Shown piece by piece: positions 49,710 through 62,894 of a DNA stretch of 64,000 nucleotides; the stretch's first letter is position 1; every line of letters begins with the position of its first letter. The notes below the pieces were generated by a model. That model did no database searches. It was not told the origin of the DNA and saw only the letters and a program-made list of their open reading frames with translations. This DNA comes from Cardinalis cardinalis (Eukaryota > Chordata > Aves > Passeriformes > Cardinalidae). The stretch lies in the NCBI GenBank assembly GCA_014549065.1, contig JACDOX010000024.1, positions 4,127,298-4,191,297 of the forward strand. The letters run 5' to 3'. Position numbers and translations under genes: made by a program.

Positions 49710-50204
49710 GGAAAAGAGCAAAGAGATATTAAAGCAGAGGTGCAGTCATTCCATAGCAATTCTCTTGATGTCAGCTATCACGTATGACATAATGAATAAA
49801 GAAATAAGGCAAAGATTAAGAAAACTAAGGTGTTCAATTTGTGTTAAAATTAGCATCAACAAGCATGAAGGTAAATGGCATAAACTAAAAAGCCCCAAAC
49901 TTCCAACATCCTGTCCACCAACCAACACATTTTATGTCAATGTGTGTATAAATGGGTGAACACATTATAGGTCTTGAATAAACCCCTTCTTCTCTGCTTA
50001 GCTTCATTAAAACACATGAGCACATTAACAAAGATGCCTGCTGTCATGGAAGTATCACAAACCTTGATCAAGAATTGAATAAGTAAGCATAATGAGCCAT
50101 AAATCTTTTCCTTAATAAAAGTAAAAGATGGAGAATTATTGCAGTGCAGAAAAAATACAAATATTTAAATAAGTGAAATAAAACTTGCTATTGCCAGGAA
50201 AAGA

Positions 50205-50223
50205 TTTTTTTTTAAAAAAAAAA
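50205..50223. repeat. T9A10 junction tract
   Basis: Nine T followed by ten A, then GTATAAA. A self-complementary low-complexity tract. Confidence 0.85.
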
Positions 50224-53200
50224 GTATAAATTATTGATGAGCTTAGAGATGGTATTCATTTTATTCTATTAATTTTTGTTAATATACCTCAGGGTTTATC
50301 GTTAACTAACTAACTAGCTCAGAACATATGGTCTGAATATTTGCTGACATGGTTCTATTCATTTCAAGTATTTTTGTGAACAGCCTTATGCCAATTCTGG
50401 TGAGAATGAAGAAGTGAATAATGATAAAGTTCTGTTATTTTTCCAGGCGGACTCAGCTTGTTTACAGCCTGATAATGTACAGTTATGCCAAAAACCTTTT
50501 GTTTACAGGGCCTATTTCAGCTTCTATAAAGCAGAGCATTAGTAGGAGAATAATGCAAAGTTTAGGAAAGGAGAGTAAAGTTAATGTGTATTTACAAGAC
50601 CTAAGTGCAGCAAGTATTTAGTCTTTCACAGTACAGCTTTGGGGTGCTGGTTTTAAAGTCTTGACATTTACATGCTTGTCAGAGGTGGTATGAGTCTCTG
50701 TGTAATATATTTATCTTGCATTTCTTTATTACCCCTTCAAGACCCCTCAGAAGTAATGTAGGGTTCCCTTGAGTTTCTATGACTTGCTGTTGAAAGCCAT
50801 TGCTTAGAAAACTAAGACAAACACTTCAGAAAGAAGAAAGATCTCTACCAAGAACTGAAGTAATTTTATATACCATAAACAATGGTAATATTAGTATTTA
50901 TGTAATTTCAAGAAGAAGAGAAGGTTTTAGTCCCAAATTATAGGGTGAAATCAAGATATTGAAGCTTATGAAAGTCACTTTAGAGTGACCTGCACTATTA
51001 TAACTACATCAACTCTCCAATACAGAATAATTGGCAAAAGTGAGACAATGTTTAAAAAAAGGATCAGTCTCCTCCTGCACAGTGACAGATGTGGCACAAG
51101 GTGTATGCCTGTAGAGATTCCACACCCCAGTTATGGACTAACCACAGACAAGCAAACTAGCAAGTATGGGAAAACCTCGTTGAAAGCAAATAAATATCAA
51201 TCAGAAAACAGATTTTGTTCACATTGTTTGAAAACTGTGACAAGTTGCTTGTTTAAGTAAGGATTTCGAAGCACGCTAGAGGACAACCTCCAGGCAGATG
51301 GAATGTAGCCTTTGTGGTGGGACTTCTGCATACAAGGCTGCTGCTCAGAAGTGGTTGACTCGGAAACACACACTATGTAGCTCTGGAGGGTTTCAGTGTT
51401 GCCACTACAGTTTAGAAAAGAGTTGGAGGGGAAATTGCTCAGAAATAAGATATGTTTTCCTGCACATATAGTTTCCATTGCTCTTGGATACAAAACAGAT
51501 GGACTCTCAATAAGGAGGTGATTTTACAACTAATTCTTGACCACACCTACACAAATACTATTGTGTTTTATTTAGTACCTTTGTTAGTACTATTGATATG
51601 TGACTAGATGGTAAAGAATTAGAAACCTCTAGTCAATGAAATTTATGTGAGGAGATGCAGGAATCTGATATGAAAGTCTGTAGTCTGAAACTTTTTGCTG
51701 ATTATACTAAATAAATAAATATCTTGTATATTCTTCATATTAATGGTGCATTACATTAGGTTTTGATTAGCCTTAATGAGATTTACTTAATGTCTGCAAC
51801 AGTGTTCAAATTACATCAAAATTACAGAAATGGAATAAAATGAAAATACTCTCCTTCAATTTGGTTGAACTAGCCTTAATTTCTGTTATTATGCAGCCCA
51901 TTGAGCTCTTTGAAGAACATCCAAGCTGTTTCCACACTTATTTTTATAGGGATATGGTTTAAATAAAAGAGCTATCAGAACTGTTCTTGTATTCAGCCAC
52001 ATCCATTGTCATTACTGGCAGAATATCATCCTATTCCCTTAAAATTGGAAATGTTTGTGAGATATCACAAATTTCAGCCACTCTTCTCTGGGGATTTTAA
52101 TTAACATGCCATGTTTAGTGAGCTGCCCTGAAGTACTTGCCTTGTTTTTATTATGAGTATTTCCAGGGCCTGCTTTAGGTTTCAAAACCATATTACAAGG
52201 GTTATCCTAGAAGCTTTATGAGTTTTCTGCATCGATCCTCACTTTTAACTGTTTTGATTATTTGTTATTACACTGTTACATGAAGTTTGAGCTGATCAGT
52301 GTCCATTTTGCAGGATATAGTCAAATGGGGAGAACAACATAGCCCAAATTGGTCTATAGAATCAGAATGAAAAAGAAAGAAAAAGCTCAAAAAATCCCCC
52401 TCAAAACCCAGCAGACAAACAGTAGGCAAACATTAATGCTAGAGTCCCATGGCAGCCTAACCACAAAATCAATAAGGGGCTCTACTCTCCTGACTTGCAG
52501 ATTGGATCCAGCACACTGGCAAATATTTCAGAGAGGCCCCACAGGCACTGGCAGGGGTTGGTATCTGAGCTAGCAGATCATGGTCCTGGTACCCCAGCTG
52601 CTTCTTCAGTCACCTTGTCTCTTCATTTTCCACAATTACATTCACCCCAGCTCCTGACCGGTGTTAGCTGCACATGAAAGCAATCCCAGGTCCCTGGCTC
52701 TTCTGTCAGATGAGAGGGTTTGCTTGCTCTAGGTTGCCTGACAGGTGCATACCCGAATTTGATGGTGAAAGGAGTGGAAGAACTTAGAACTTGGTCCTGC
52801 AGACATCAGGTCTGAGAGACATTGAGTTTGAGGAAGTCTGGTGGGACATGGTCTTAGAAACAGTGTTTTTGAACATACTTCCAGGCAGCGACTTTGAGAT
52901 TGCTTTAATATATAGATAAGACTGGGAAGATCATTTAAATTCTTTTCTCACCTAACACATTACACGGTGCTGTTTATAATGTGTGCACTCTTGATATTTA
53001 ATTGGGAGATAAGTTTCTGTAGATAAACTGCTTGAGAATATCTTTGCCATTCAAAATAATTTCTATTGTTTTATTTTTTCAAAACATAGCTACATTTCCA
53101 GTAAAAGTAGTTCTTTTTATCATACCTTTCATGCAGTTATATTGGATCTTAACTGAAAAGCAGAGCTAAAACTATATTTCACATAGTAAAATAAAATATT

Positions 53201-54174
53201 TTCAGCAACAATCACATTCTCCTTAGAATTCTGCCTTAAATTAAACCATATTTTTAGGCTTGAAAGCTTTTGTTGAGAAAGCATCTTCATCAGCTTTGCC
53301 TGCACACAGGAATTTTGGAAGAACAGGCCGTGGTTTCCACTGAAAGGAGCATCTGCACCCATATGGAGTAGGCAACCTGCGTGTCCATGTGAGCGCTGGC
53401 GCAGCCAGCACAGTGGGGAGGTGACAGATGTGCCAAGCTGTTAACAGGCATACATTGATCCAAATTGCCTGCTAAGGGGCAACAACTACTATTTTAGTCC
53501 ACAGCCAGCAAGACACTGAACTGAGGCTGTGGCCTTTTAGTTAATTGTAGACCAATTACTTTGTCTTCAGATACAAAAGGGTGGATTTCAGCCACAGTAT
53601 ATTATTTGAATATTAGCAAAACATTAGCCTCTTGCTATACTTATACACAGCATTTAGCTAAGATTCACTTCTTTCACTAGAACTGCAATATGCTCTTTTC
53701 TTCAAATTCATTGTCTCATGGATTTTAATGCTGTTGTGAAGTGTCTTAACTTCATTGCTGGGAACTTGGGAAGTACACGGAGTTGTTACAGCAGATTTAC
53801 TCATAGAAGATAGGGAACTATTACCAATGCAGAATTATTGGATATTCTTGCTAAAAGCAAATCCTAATCCATTAAAGACAATTAAATTTAACCAGAAATT
53901 ACTTATTCTCATGGATATTTTCTAAATAACAATGATAAGTTACTCTATACCACTGTCTGTGTACACCTATCCTACCTTAAGATATGACTATTGCAGTTTT
54001 TTTTTAATTTTCAATAATTATCTCTAATTTGGTTGTCTAAAGAATCTCATTTTATGGTAGACAGAATGAAGTACACATTGCCCAAAATGTGATCAATAAC
54101 TAAAGAAGGTTGCATTATTTAGACTTGCTTTAATTCCATTTAAATATAAAATAACATATTAAATTGTANGGACG

Positions 54175-54362
54175 GTCAAGTAGTTACACAGGCTGTCTGG
54201 AGAGATCATGGAGTCATGAATCTTGGAGATTTAATATTAAAAACTTGACTCTTCATGGAACCTGAACAACCTCCTGTAGTTTGGCCCTGCTTTGGGCAAA
54301 GTGTTGGACAAAATGATCTCCAGAGTTTCCTTCCATCTCAATAATTTGGTGATTGTATGAAG
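54175..54362 (+). mobile_element. CR1 LINE 3' fragment, forward orientation
   Basis: The + strand follows the avian CR1 3' block in order: 'cacaggctgtctggagag', 'atcttggagat', 'aacctgaacaacctcctgtag', 'tggccctgctttg', 'gttggacaaaatgatctcca', 'ttccttcca' and the terminal 'ttggtgattgtatga' at about 54346-54360. The 3' end is at the right and nearly complete; about 185 bp survive. The 5' part is missing, as is usual for CR1. Confidence 0.9.
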
Positions 54363-54753
54363 TTTCAGAATTGTAGGTCACTGCCTCTTTCGTTTAATTT
54401 CATTCACTGACAGAATTCTTCGCTATGAAAGCTCTATAAAGTTTGATAACCAGCAGAATAAAAGACAGGCATTTCTAAGCTCAGTAATTTCATGCACTGT
54501 CTCCTCCTCATGGCTGTCTCAGTATGTTTAGTCAGTTCAATTTAATTTTGAATAGCTTGATTTATTATTCTTTGCTAAAACATAGCATCTTTCTGTTCCT
54601 CTGCTCATACTTGCCTGGCTGGATAGTCATCCCAAAGTGGTTCTTCACATAAAAATCTGAGCAAAGGGATGTGTTTCTAAATGCTGTTTGTAGATACTGT
54701 ATTATTAATCTTTCAGTACACCGCTATGGTCAATTGTGAAATCAAGAAATTTC
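54363..54753. other. Unique noncoding DNA
   Basis: Nothing recognised in this stretch. Confidence 0.5.
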
Positions 54754-54867
54754 ATGTTTGTTTGTGTTGTTGTTTTGGGGGTTGGGTTGTGTTTATTTGT
54801 TTGTGGGAGTTTTGTGTGGTTTGGTTTTTGGGTTGTTTTTTTTTTTTTTAATTTTTTTTTTGTTTTG
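54754..54867. repeat. G/T-only low-complexity block
   Basis: About 110 bases made almost only of T and G on the + strand, passing from TTTG/GTT units through G5 (54777-54781) and three GGG runs (54784, 54805, 54830) to long T tracts. The four G runs are separated by loops of 2, 18 and 22 nt, which is poor for a G-quadruplex. Confidence 0.8.
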
Positions 54868-56957
54868 TAAATAGAAAGATCTCTGTTTTCAAACAGGTGA
54901 TATTGCAGCTACTGCTGCTAGGCAGATGTCAGTAAATGAATGTGTGAAACTAGCATAACATAATATCTTTATGTTCCTATGCAGGACATAAGTAGCTGGG
55001 TCTACGTGTGTCCTGCTGATGACAGCATATATTCTCTTTTGAAATTTTAATAGTTAGAAAAGGGGGCAAGTGGCAGATATCATAGGCAGAATACTGTTCA
55101 TTAGAGGTTCATTAATGTGGGAAGCAGTAGTACATGTGTTCAAGTTAATAGACATCTGTGTACTTGAGACCACTAAAGCTTGGGTACACTGTGATAGAAT
55201 TTAGCCAAATGGTGCTTCATATTAATTAAATTTTGCCTTTTCATCTTCTGTCAGAAACTGGTTCTGAAAGTTTCAGTCAGCTACTCATGTTTAGAAAAAA
55301 CATTTTTTGTTTAGAATTTAAATCATTCTAATATTTCAATTTAAGTAGTTTAAAATATGGTGGTCATGTGACCTCTGTGTCGAACACAGGATTTTTTTGT
55401 AGTTGTAAAAAACCTGTCCAGATCTGAGAGAGTGATAAGTCTTTGAAGATTGTTATCGATCAGACATGTTCAGTAAAGGCTTCTGTGGCCTGTTCTGTGC
55501 TGGCACAAGTTTTTGTCTGGAAGACTTTCACGTGTCCATGAGCTGCCCAGGAACTGTTTCCCAGAGTGATTCTGTGGTTTTCAAGCCAGGCAGGTAAAGC
55601 AGCATTTTCCTGAAATGTTAGTGTTTTGTGGAGGCAAACTCTGCAAGTTTAGGCAACCAGTCATTCCTGAATTCTCAACCATTTTCCTGTTTCTCTCTCT
55701 GCTAAAGCAGCAGGTTGCTTTAGTTAGAAGGCTTGGATAGGGAATGAGAAGACTGGGACCAGAAGATAAGACAATGAGAAGAAAAAAAACTGTGAGGGGC
55801 ATTGTGATGGAGAGGCTTGGAAATCAGTGAAGAGATTAGTAGAATTTGGACTGGTTTTGAGTGGGGAGGAGAGACCTGTGAGCCAGCCACTGGTGAGAGC
55901 CATGGAGATCACACAAGCCCAGAGNAAGGGGAAGCAGAGTCTCACTGGACAAACCAAATATTTCTTTACAGAATTCCTTATTTCCTAGTCCCCAATACAT
56001 TGCATACATACATGTCCCAAGCAAATTGTGATTACAAAGGATGACATTTTCTTCCTTTGCATTGCACATGTACATTTTATTGTCATCTTTTCAGATTTGC
56101 CACACCCTTTTTTTCTCATGTCTGTTTAATAAATGGCAACTCTAGGTTCAAAATACATTCTTTTTGTTTACAGGGAGGAATCACTAAAAATAAAGCAAAA
56201 AAGAAAATAATACTAAGTCCCTTTTACCATTTAGAGCTTTCTCAGGTCTCCATATATTTCTGCCTTTTAGGAAAACTGGCAACATTTCTACAAGATGAGA
56301 TTTGCGTCTTTGCTGTGATTTTTCTGGATACTTACTTTTCCAATGCATCTTTGAAATGTCATTGCTTTGCAGAGGAGGCAACCACTGCCCTTTTAAATGG
56401 TTCTATTAAAATAGATTTGAGGTGCCCTGAAGCTTTCTCAGGCAAATCCCAGCAATAACAAATTGAGCTCCCTTAGTGAATGATTGATTTGGTAGACCTA
56501 CCACTCAAAGTAACAGATTTTTTTTTGTTATTTTTCCTTCTGCTTTTAAGCAACACAAGCAAATACTTACCTTTTTCTTTTTCTCATTTCTTTTCTTTAT
56601 GTCAGAGGAGTAAATTTTAAATAAAATCCATAATGACATCAAAGAGATTGCCTTGCTATAACCTTTATGTAAAGCACTCTTTTGGTTTCTAGTAAGTTAC
56701 AGTACTAGCAATGAGAGTCAGAGTATAATTTGATTGAAAAAGGGAACTCTAACCAGAGCTTTATTGTTGGTTCTGCATTATTAATATGTAGGACTACTTG
56801 TAATTATTTGCATTATTTCTCTTTCTACTCCACAGACAATAGCTATTCTAAAAAAATTTGTGGGGGAGCCATCCTTCTCTAAAGTCAAGGAATTTTCAAA
56901 GCTGGCTTTTAAAAGGTCACTAAGACATTCTAGTGCCTCAGAGCATCTGTTATTCCT

Positions 56958-56981
56958 CCCCCCCACCCCCCCTTTTTTTTT
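56958..56981. repeat. C7-A-C7-T9 homopolymer tract
   Basis: Seven C, one A, seven C, nine T, then GGATCC. Directly visible; run lengths may be inexact. Confidence 0.85.
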
Positions 56982-57351
56982 GGATCCTGATAGAAATATG
57001 GAAGAAGAAAAGGAATTNATTTGGATTCCTACCATGTGAAATTCAATGTAATTGAAGACAAAACCAGTATTTTTATAACTGTTGACATTAATAGAAGCAT
57101 AGAAGGAATTTTTTCCAGAAAAGCTGTATTCAATTTCCTTTTCCTTATTATAAAAACCCCACGGTTTTCAGATGGTTGATGATGCCCAGTTATGAACAGC
57201 ATGTTTCAAAATATTATTCTTAAAATAAGACCAATAAGCAGATTTATTCTGATAATTTTCAGGTAAATTTCAGTTTAGTAAGAAATTTAGTTCTGTAGCT
57301 TTTAACAGACATATAATCTAATTTCACTGCTCGAGCATCTAACTAGCATCC

Positions 57352-57393
57352 TTACTGATAGGTAAAGGTATTAAGTATTATTACTGATAGGTA
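57352..57393. repeat. Near-tandem repeat of TTACTGATAGGTA
   Basis: The 13-mer occurs at 57352-57364 and again at 57381-57393, 29 bp apart, with related ATTA-rich sequence between. Confidence 0.7.
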
Positions 57394-59975
57394 TTATGAA
57401 AAAGTATGCCAGAAAAAGGAGTAAGTAATATAAGCCTTCATATGTTCTCTTTTTTCCCTTTTTTATTTGTACCACTGAATTTAGATTCAAGGTTTAAGCA
57501 GAAGTAATGGCTAATTATGGTAATAGTTTGAAGATTATTACAAAGCCAGTCATTCAACTGCTAAAACCATCACTTCTCATCTCTGTTGCAACATATTTGA
57601 TGTTTATTACAGACTTAGAAAATTATTTTTTTTAATATTAAAAATCACTTCATATATTACTCATAGAAAAGCTGTTGTGTGGCTGCAGAGACTTAAAATT
57701 CTCTTTTTAGTTCATGCTTATATTTACTTAAAAATAAGGTGTTAATGCCAGTATTTTGAAAGGAAAAATATTGGCTTAGCTGAAGACTGCCTCTTCTTGT
57801 GCATGAGACAAATCTGACTCCATCTGGTAAATGTCAAGGCTGTCATGGAGTAAAGACAATTCAAAGGAGAGTGAAAGATGCATCCGTGCTCCGTCTCCCT
57901 GGAATTCTAATTGCATGTCTGTGTGTCATTGTATTTTTTAAACATCTGCCTCAAGGCCAACATGACGAGAATGTTGATTTCACCTTATCCACCAATATAT
58001 CCAAACATATTGTTGGCTTTTCTTTTTTTTTTTTCAAAAAATAAACCCCTGACATTTGTGTCACTGGAAGGTTAGAAATGTTTTAAAATCAGCTGCATCT
58101 TTTAACTCTTTGTGCACTGTGTGGATCCCAGTGGGAGGAGCTGATGAAAAACATAAAGAAAATGGGCAAGGAATATACAAGCCTAATGTGATGAAGGATA
58201 TATGTTCATGCCATATGACATGAGATGACTTGGGCATGGCAGGCTGCCATTATACTGTTGTTCCTCTTCCCTTCTCCTACCTTTGTTTTAATGATCAAAG
58301 ATTTGAGTGAACTGTTGAATTGGTGAAACAGGCTCTCTGAAGACCAAAGTGCCTTCTCTTGCACAAAGTGCACATCTTGAAAGATAAGAGTATCTATGCA
58401 AAGATAGAAAAATATTGCTGCAAAGTGTCATTCCTTGGTTTGGTATTCTGCATAGGAGTAGTAGGAAAGAATGACTTCTTCCCCATGTAATTTTAATTTA
58501 GACCTTTGTTCCTTTATTGAATATGTACCCAGATGTGTAGTCCAAATGACCTTACTGGAAGAAGGTCCACAGGCATTTGAGACTTTAAATGGTAACAGGG
58601 ATTTTGATGACAGCCCACTGCTGCAGTGCTGTGGAGCAGATGTATCTGTAGGCATCTTTTTCCACTCTGCATAGTAACTCAGAGTAATGTTTCAATACCC
58701 CATCTCGTGGTGGAGAAAGAGGGTTTCTGTCTCTTAGATATTGATTGGCTTGTCTAATAAATCTCTTCGTATCTATATTTTTGTGGAAATGTGTTGGAGA
58801 TAAGGTAATTTTCTCTACATACTCTTGGGTGAAATACCAAGTTAACTATCTCAGAAGGTACTGGACTTGGATGCTTCACTACCTTGTAAAACCTTGAGCC
58901 ATTTTTATAAATAATAATAACTTTAGAGCTCTGACAGACAGTAACTGACTTGTCTGTGCTGTGTGCTACAGCTTTGGTCAGGCCTGTGCTGTCATTTTGC
59001 TCAGCAGTAAATGGGTAACTTTGGGCAAAAATTTGCAAAATTAGTTATCATAACCTCAGCCATTTGGCGGGCAATTGGGAGTTGAACAGACTTCTGACTT
59101 CTGTTTTTCAAAGCTGATTATTTAAAGCTAAATCGTGTCACTGCACATGATCAGGTTGATATTTAGCTCGAAACCTAAGAGTGCAGTGTGCTTGTGCTCT
59201 CAGTTCTGCATCTGTCCTACTTCAGGCTCTGCTCAAGAAACTTGCCTTTGACTATCCTGACTCTTGAGGATGTGGTAATTCTTTGTATGTTTACTAAATT
59301 TTACAACATACTTTATATACTAATGCTTGTAAATATAATGCTATCTGAATGCTTGATCTTATCCTTGAATATAACCTTAAAAACAACCAACAAAACTCAC
59401 CAAAACCTCTAAATAACATCAGTAAGGAGGAAGCCTTAAACCGCAAGCAAGTTAATACAGATGATTAGGGTAATTTTATGTCTCCAGAAATAATTTATTG
59501 CTTTTAATAAAAATGGACCTAATGAAGTATGACCTTCAAAATGTATTTATTAGTTTGTATTTTTCAGCTAATTTTATTTACCGACGTCTTCTAATTGGGA
59601 AGATGCTCGTATGTTGACTTCTCTGGGAGATATTTATACTTGTGTTTCTTCTTCTCCAATGCGTGAATTCATGGTGTCTCTGCAATCCAACTGTGAATGT
59701 TTCTGCTGACCAAGGATATAAGAAGGGAGGTAACAAAGTAGAAGGATGCGACAGAGTGGAGCTCTGGGGATCAGCACCCCAGCGGCTTTCGGACATGTCT
59801 TTAGGGACCTTGCAGCACCCAGGCAGTTTCTCATGTGGCACATTTAGCAACTCAGCACATCAAACGTGTCCCTGCCCAGCAGGGCAGCCACAACCCAGAC
59901 TGGGGCCACGACATCAACATAACACTTTAATGTTAGATTTAGAAAAAGAAAATTAGGCATTTTGTTCTCTTTCTT

Positions 59976-59984
59976 CCCCCCCCC
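59976..59984. repeat. C9 homopolymer
   Basis: Nine C, then TCCCC. Part of a short pyrimidine stretch. Confidence 0.8.
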
Positions 59985-61706
59985 TCCCCAGATACTGGAA
60001 GTGCAAGATTTATGTCAATATTTCAAAAATATTTTGGCCCTATTTTTTTCTTAAGCTGCTCTGAACTATTTAGGAATTGTTACTTATTTTTTCTGTCCTG
60101 CTTTGCTGCTATAGCAATGAGAGAAAACTTTGATATATGAACTTTCATTGCACTGTACAAAAAAATTATGAATCATTGCATTTATTTCTGCTTCCTGAAG
60201 TACAAATACCTTACTCAGCATATTTCATAACAAAATATATTATTACATTTGCCTGAAGCCTACAGTCCCACTAGGAGGAATCATAGATCCCATACTAAAA
60301 GTTGATGGAGTTTCTATCGCAAGCAGGTTTTAAAGGGATTTATAAGGAGTCTCTAAATTATTTTTGTATCTGTGAATGTTATTTAATTGTGCTTTGCTCA
60401 ATAGTAAAGTACTGTTTGTAAATGTTATGTCTGTGTGTGGTGGTGGATGGGAACGTATCTCAAAAAAGATGGTGATGAACTGACTTAGGCAATATATATG
60501 TTATTTACAAATAAATCCTACTTCCTTTTCTTTATACTTCGGCAGAATCACCGTTGCTTCCTAGCATTTTGGTGAAACACAGCACTAGCATATCACTAGA
60601 TGAGTAGGAATTAATTGGAGAGAGTCCGAACATAGATACACAGGAATACATTTCACAGCAATTTGTACTTCATCTATATATTTATTCTACTGAGAAGAAG
60701 NTTTCAAATTAGTAGACTTTTATAGGTAGTCTTAAGTTTAGTGTGGTAGAAAAATGTAGGCATTCTAAATAAGGATCAGAGATCACCTAATTCTTGCATT
60801 CTTTGAAAAGGAAACATCAGCTAATTCTTCAAGTGTTTATTCTTCCCATCAGAATGATACATCCAGTGCGCACTTTAAAGTATTGTCCCACATTTTCCAA
60901 TGACAAAATTTTAAAGTAACCTGTTTGTGGTTTTTGTTTTATTTCTATGCAGAGAAGGAACGATTTGTAGTTATTATCTGAAAGGAAAAGTGACAAGTAA
61001 TTTATGAAAGGGACATACCTGGATTCAGGAGGAATCACTTGAAGACCTAATATTTCTTATCCTCTTGCAAGTCAAATCAACATAGTATCCTTGTGCTCCT
61101 AAAGGCATTACTGTGCTCACATCAGAACTGTGAAAAAACTGTTGTGTTTCTACCCACAAGGCATTACAAGTCACTGCCCCCTTTTGCCTACAATTCAGCT
61201 TCTCACCCACCTGTGAATTAGGGTAGCTGAGGTGTAGGTGCACATTTGCTTCTGTCAGTTCTTCTAGAGGTGTCATAACCTCTGGCAAAGAAATGAGTAA
61301 GACAACATTGAGATAACAGCAGTTGTGTATTCGAGAATTTGTAAAAATAAATGACTAGAAGACCTGCTAGGAGTTCCAGAACTGTAGAAACTGTCAGAGA
61401 CATGAGGCAGGATGTATTGGTGCTTGACTCTTTCACTTCTCCTGACCAAGGTTGTTGTACCGACTTTTTCCTTACTATTGAATTTAATGTGATTATATTC
61501 CTGCCAGACAAATGAGTAAATGTGTTTATAAATGAAACCTTATATGCAGAACAAATCAGGATTAAAATCTGCAAGGAGAAGAAGTAAGAAAATTAAACCA
61601 GACTCAAAATTTTTAAATTCTATGAAAAAAAAAGTAATTTCCTTTAGACTTGTTCTTACATTCTTTAGAAGAAACTTAGTATCTAACACCTAGGGCATAT
61701 TAGGAG

Positions 61707-61776
61707 TTTTCCCTATTTCTTTCTTTATCTCACTCTTCCTCTCTTTCTCCTCTCCTCCCTCCCTTGCTCACTCTTT
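61707..61776. repeat. Polypyrimidine tract (about 70 nt)
   Basis: From TTTTCCCTATTTC to CTCACTCTTT the + strand is almost pure C and T, with CTTT/CTCC units. Low-complexity sequence. Confidence 0.8.
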
Positions 61777-62756
61777 ATATCTATGCTATAATAACTTGAC
61801 CTAAAATGCATATTGCAGTTTAAGGCTGGTTATTTTCCTACAACTCACAAAGTAGTAAGCTGTTCCATGACATCAACTATTTTAAATGATCCTTCTGCTT
61901 GATTATTTGGTTGGTTATTTAGGAGTAATATTGGAAATATTAGACTACTTTGAGAATATAAATCATATACCGCCAGACAGGCGGGAGTTTGCCTTGTCCA
62001 AAAATATAAGATATATGACTCATTTTTATCTTTGGTTTTCCACTGTAAAGAATGGGTGTCAGCTTCCTGTGTAATTTTGATTTGTTTATCCAGCAGTTTT
62101 GTTTGTCCATGCAGTTTTCTCTTTGCCAGTTGTGGTCTATATTTGGTTTCCATAAAAGGTGCGTTTTCTTTGAGGCTATNTTTTTTTTTTTTTTTTTNCT
62201 ATTNCCAAAACCACAAGTGATGCACCATTCCTTGGACTTTTGTTCTCAATTTAAACTTGGCGTAGTGTCTTCCTCTGGTGTAAAACATGAAATAAAATCC
62301 TTTCTGACATAAAATCTAGGAGGTAACTCCTCCATTTGAGATTGAGTGTGGGTTCTGTTGTATCCAGTGAGCTTTTCTACTTTCCTTGCACTGGGGAGTG
62401 GGATATAAGGGATGAGGCAATAATATTTACCTGATGGCTGAATATTTACTGAGGTCAATTTGTCTTATGGAGTATAGGGGGAAGGCTGTAATGAGACATA
62501 TAGAAGTTAAAAGTTGGGGAGAGGTGGTTTATTTTGATGAGGGTGTTCCATCAGAAAGCTGTACCAACCCTTTCTTACTTTTTTCCCTAGTCTGAATGAC
62601 TTCGGTGTCTTTGAGCAAACTGGAAATATGTGAAAGTGGAAAAAATTGGTTCCAGTTGCTAAAACATAAACACATGTGGGTTTGTCCAGTAGCAATGGTA
62701 ATAAGAAGTTCTGATGTAAAATACTTGTTAGACTAAGATGACAGCAGCTGAGAAAG
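61777..62756. other. Noncoding DNA with a T17 run
   Basis: No gene recognised. A T17 run at 62181-62197 is flanked by ambiguous bases (62180, 62198, 62204), so its length is unreliable. Confidence 0.5.
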
Positions 62757-62894
62757 TTTCTTTTCCTTTCCCTGCTTTTCCATCCTCCTCCTCCACCCCT
62801 CTTCTCCTTCCCTCTCCCCTTCATCCCCTTCCTCCATTTCCTTTTCTTTCTTCTTTACTTATTCTCTTTACTTCTGTTCTTTATTTCTTTCCTT
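62757..62894. repeat. Long polypyrimidine tract (about 138 nt)
   Basis: Nearly all bases on the + strand are C or T, with repeated CCTCCTCC, CTTCC and CTTTC units. On the minus strand this is a polypurine run. Such tracts can form triplex (H-DNA) structures and are common microsatellite-like repeats. Confidence 0.85.

Larger units (their letters stand above)
46481..54174. other. Unique noncoding DNA, free of ambiguous bases
   Basis: No gene or transposable element recognised over about 7.7 kb. There is a (CAAT)5 microsatellite, two T/A junction tracts (49108-49124 and 50205-50223) and a G+C-richer patch at about 52430-52880 with no family resemblance. The only isolated N near either edge are at 46168 and 54169. 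Confidence 0.5.
54868..61706. other. Unique noncoding DNA
   Basis: No gene or transposable element recognised. It holds a C/T homopolymer tract (56958-56981), a small near-tandem repeat (57352-57393), a C9 run (59976-59984) and a G+C-richer patch at about 59660-59920 open in several frames on both strands. Confidence 0.5.

Noticed and set aside
54777..54832. Possible G-quadruplex (four G runs)
   Set aside because: Two loops are about 20 nt long, so a stable quadruplex is unlikely.
58695..58716. CTCF-like sequence CCCCATCTCGTGG
   Set aside because: About four mismatches to the core consensus, unlike the full match at 40881.
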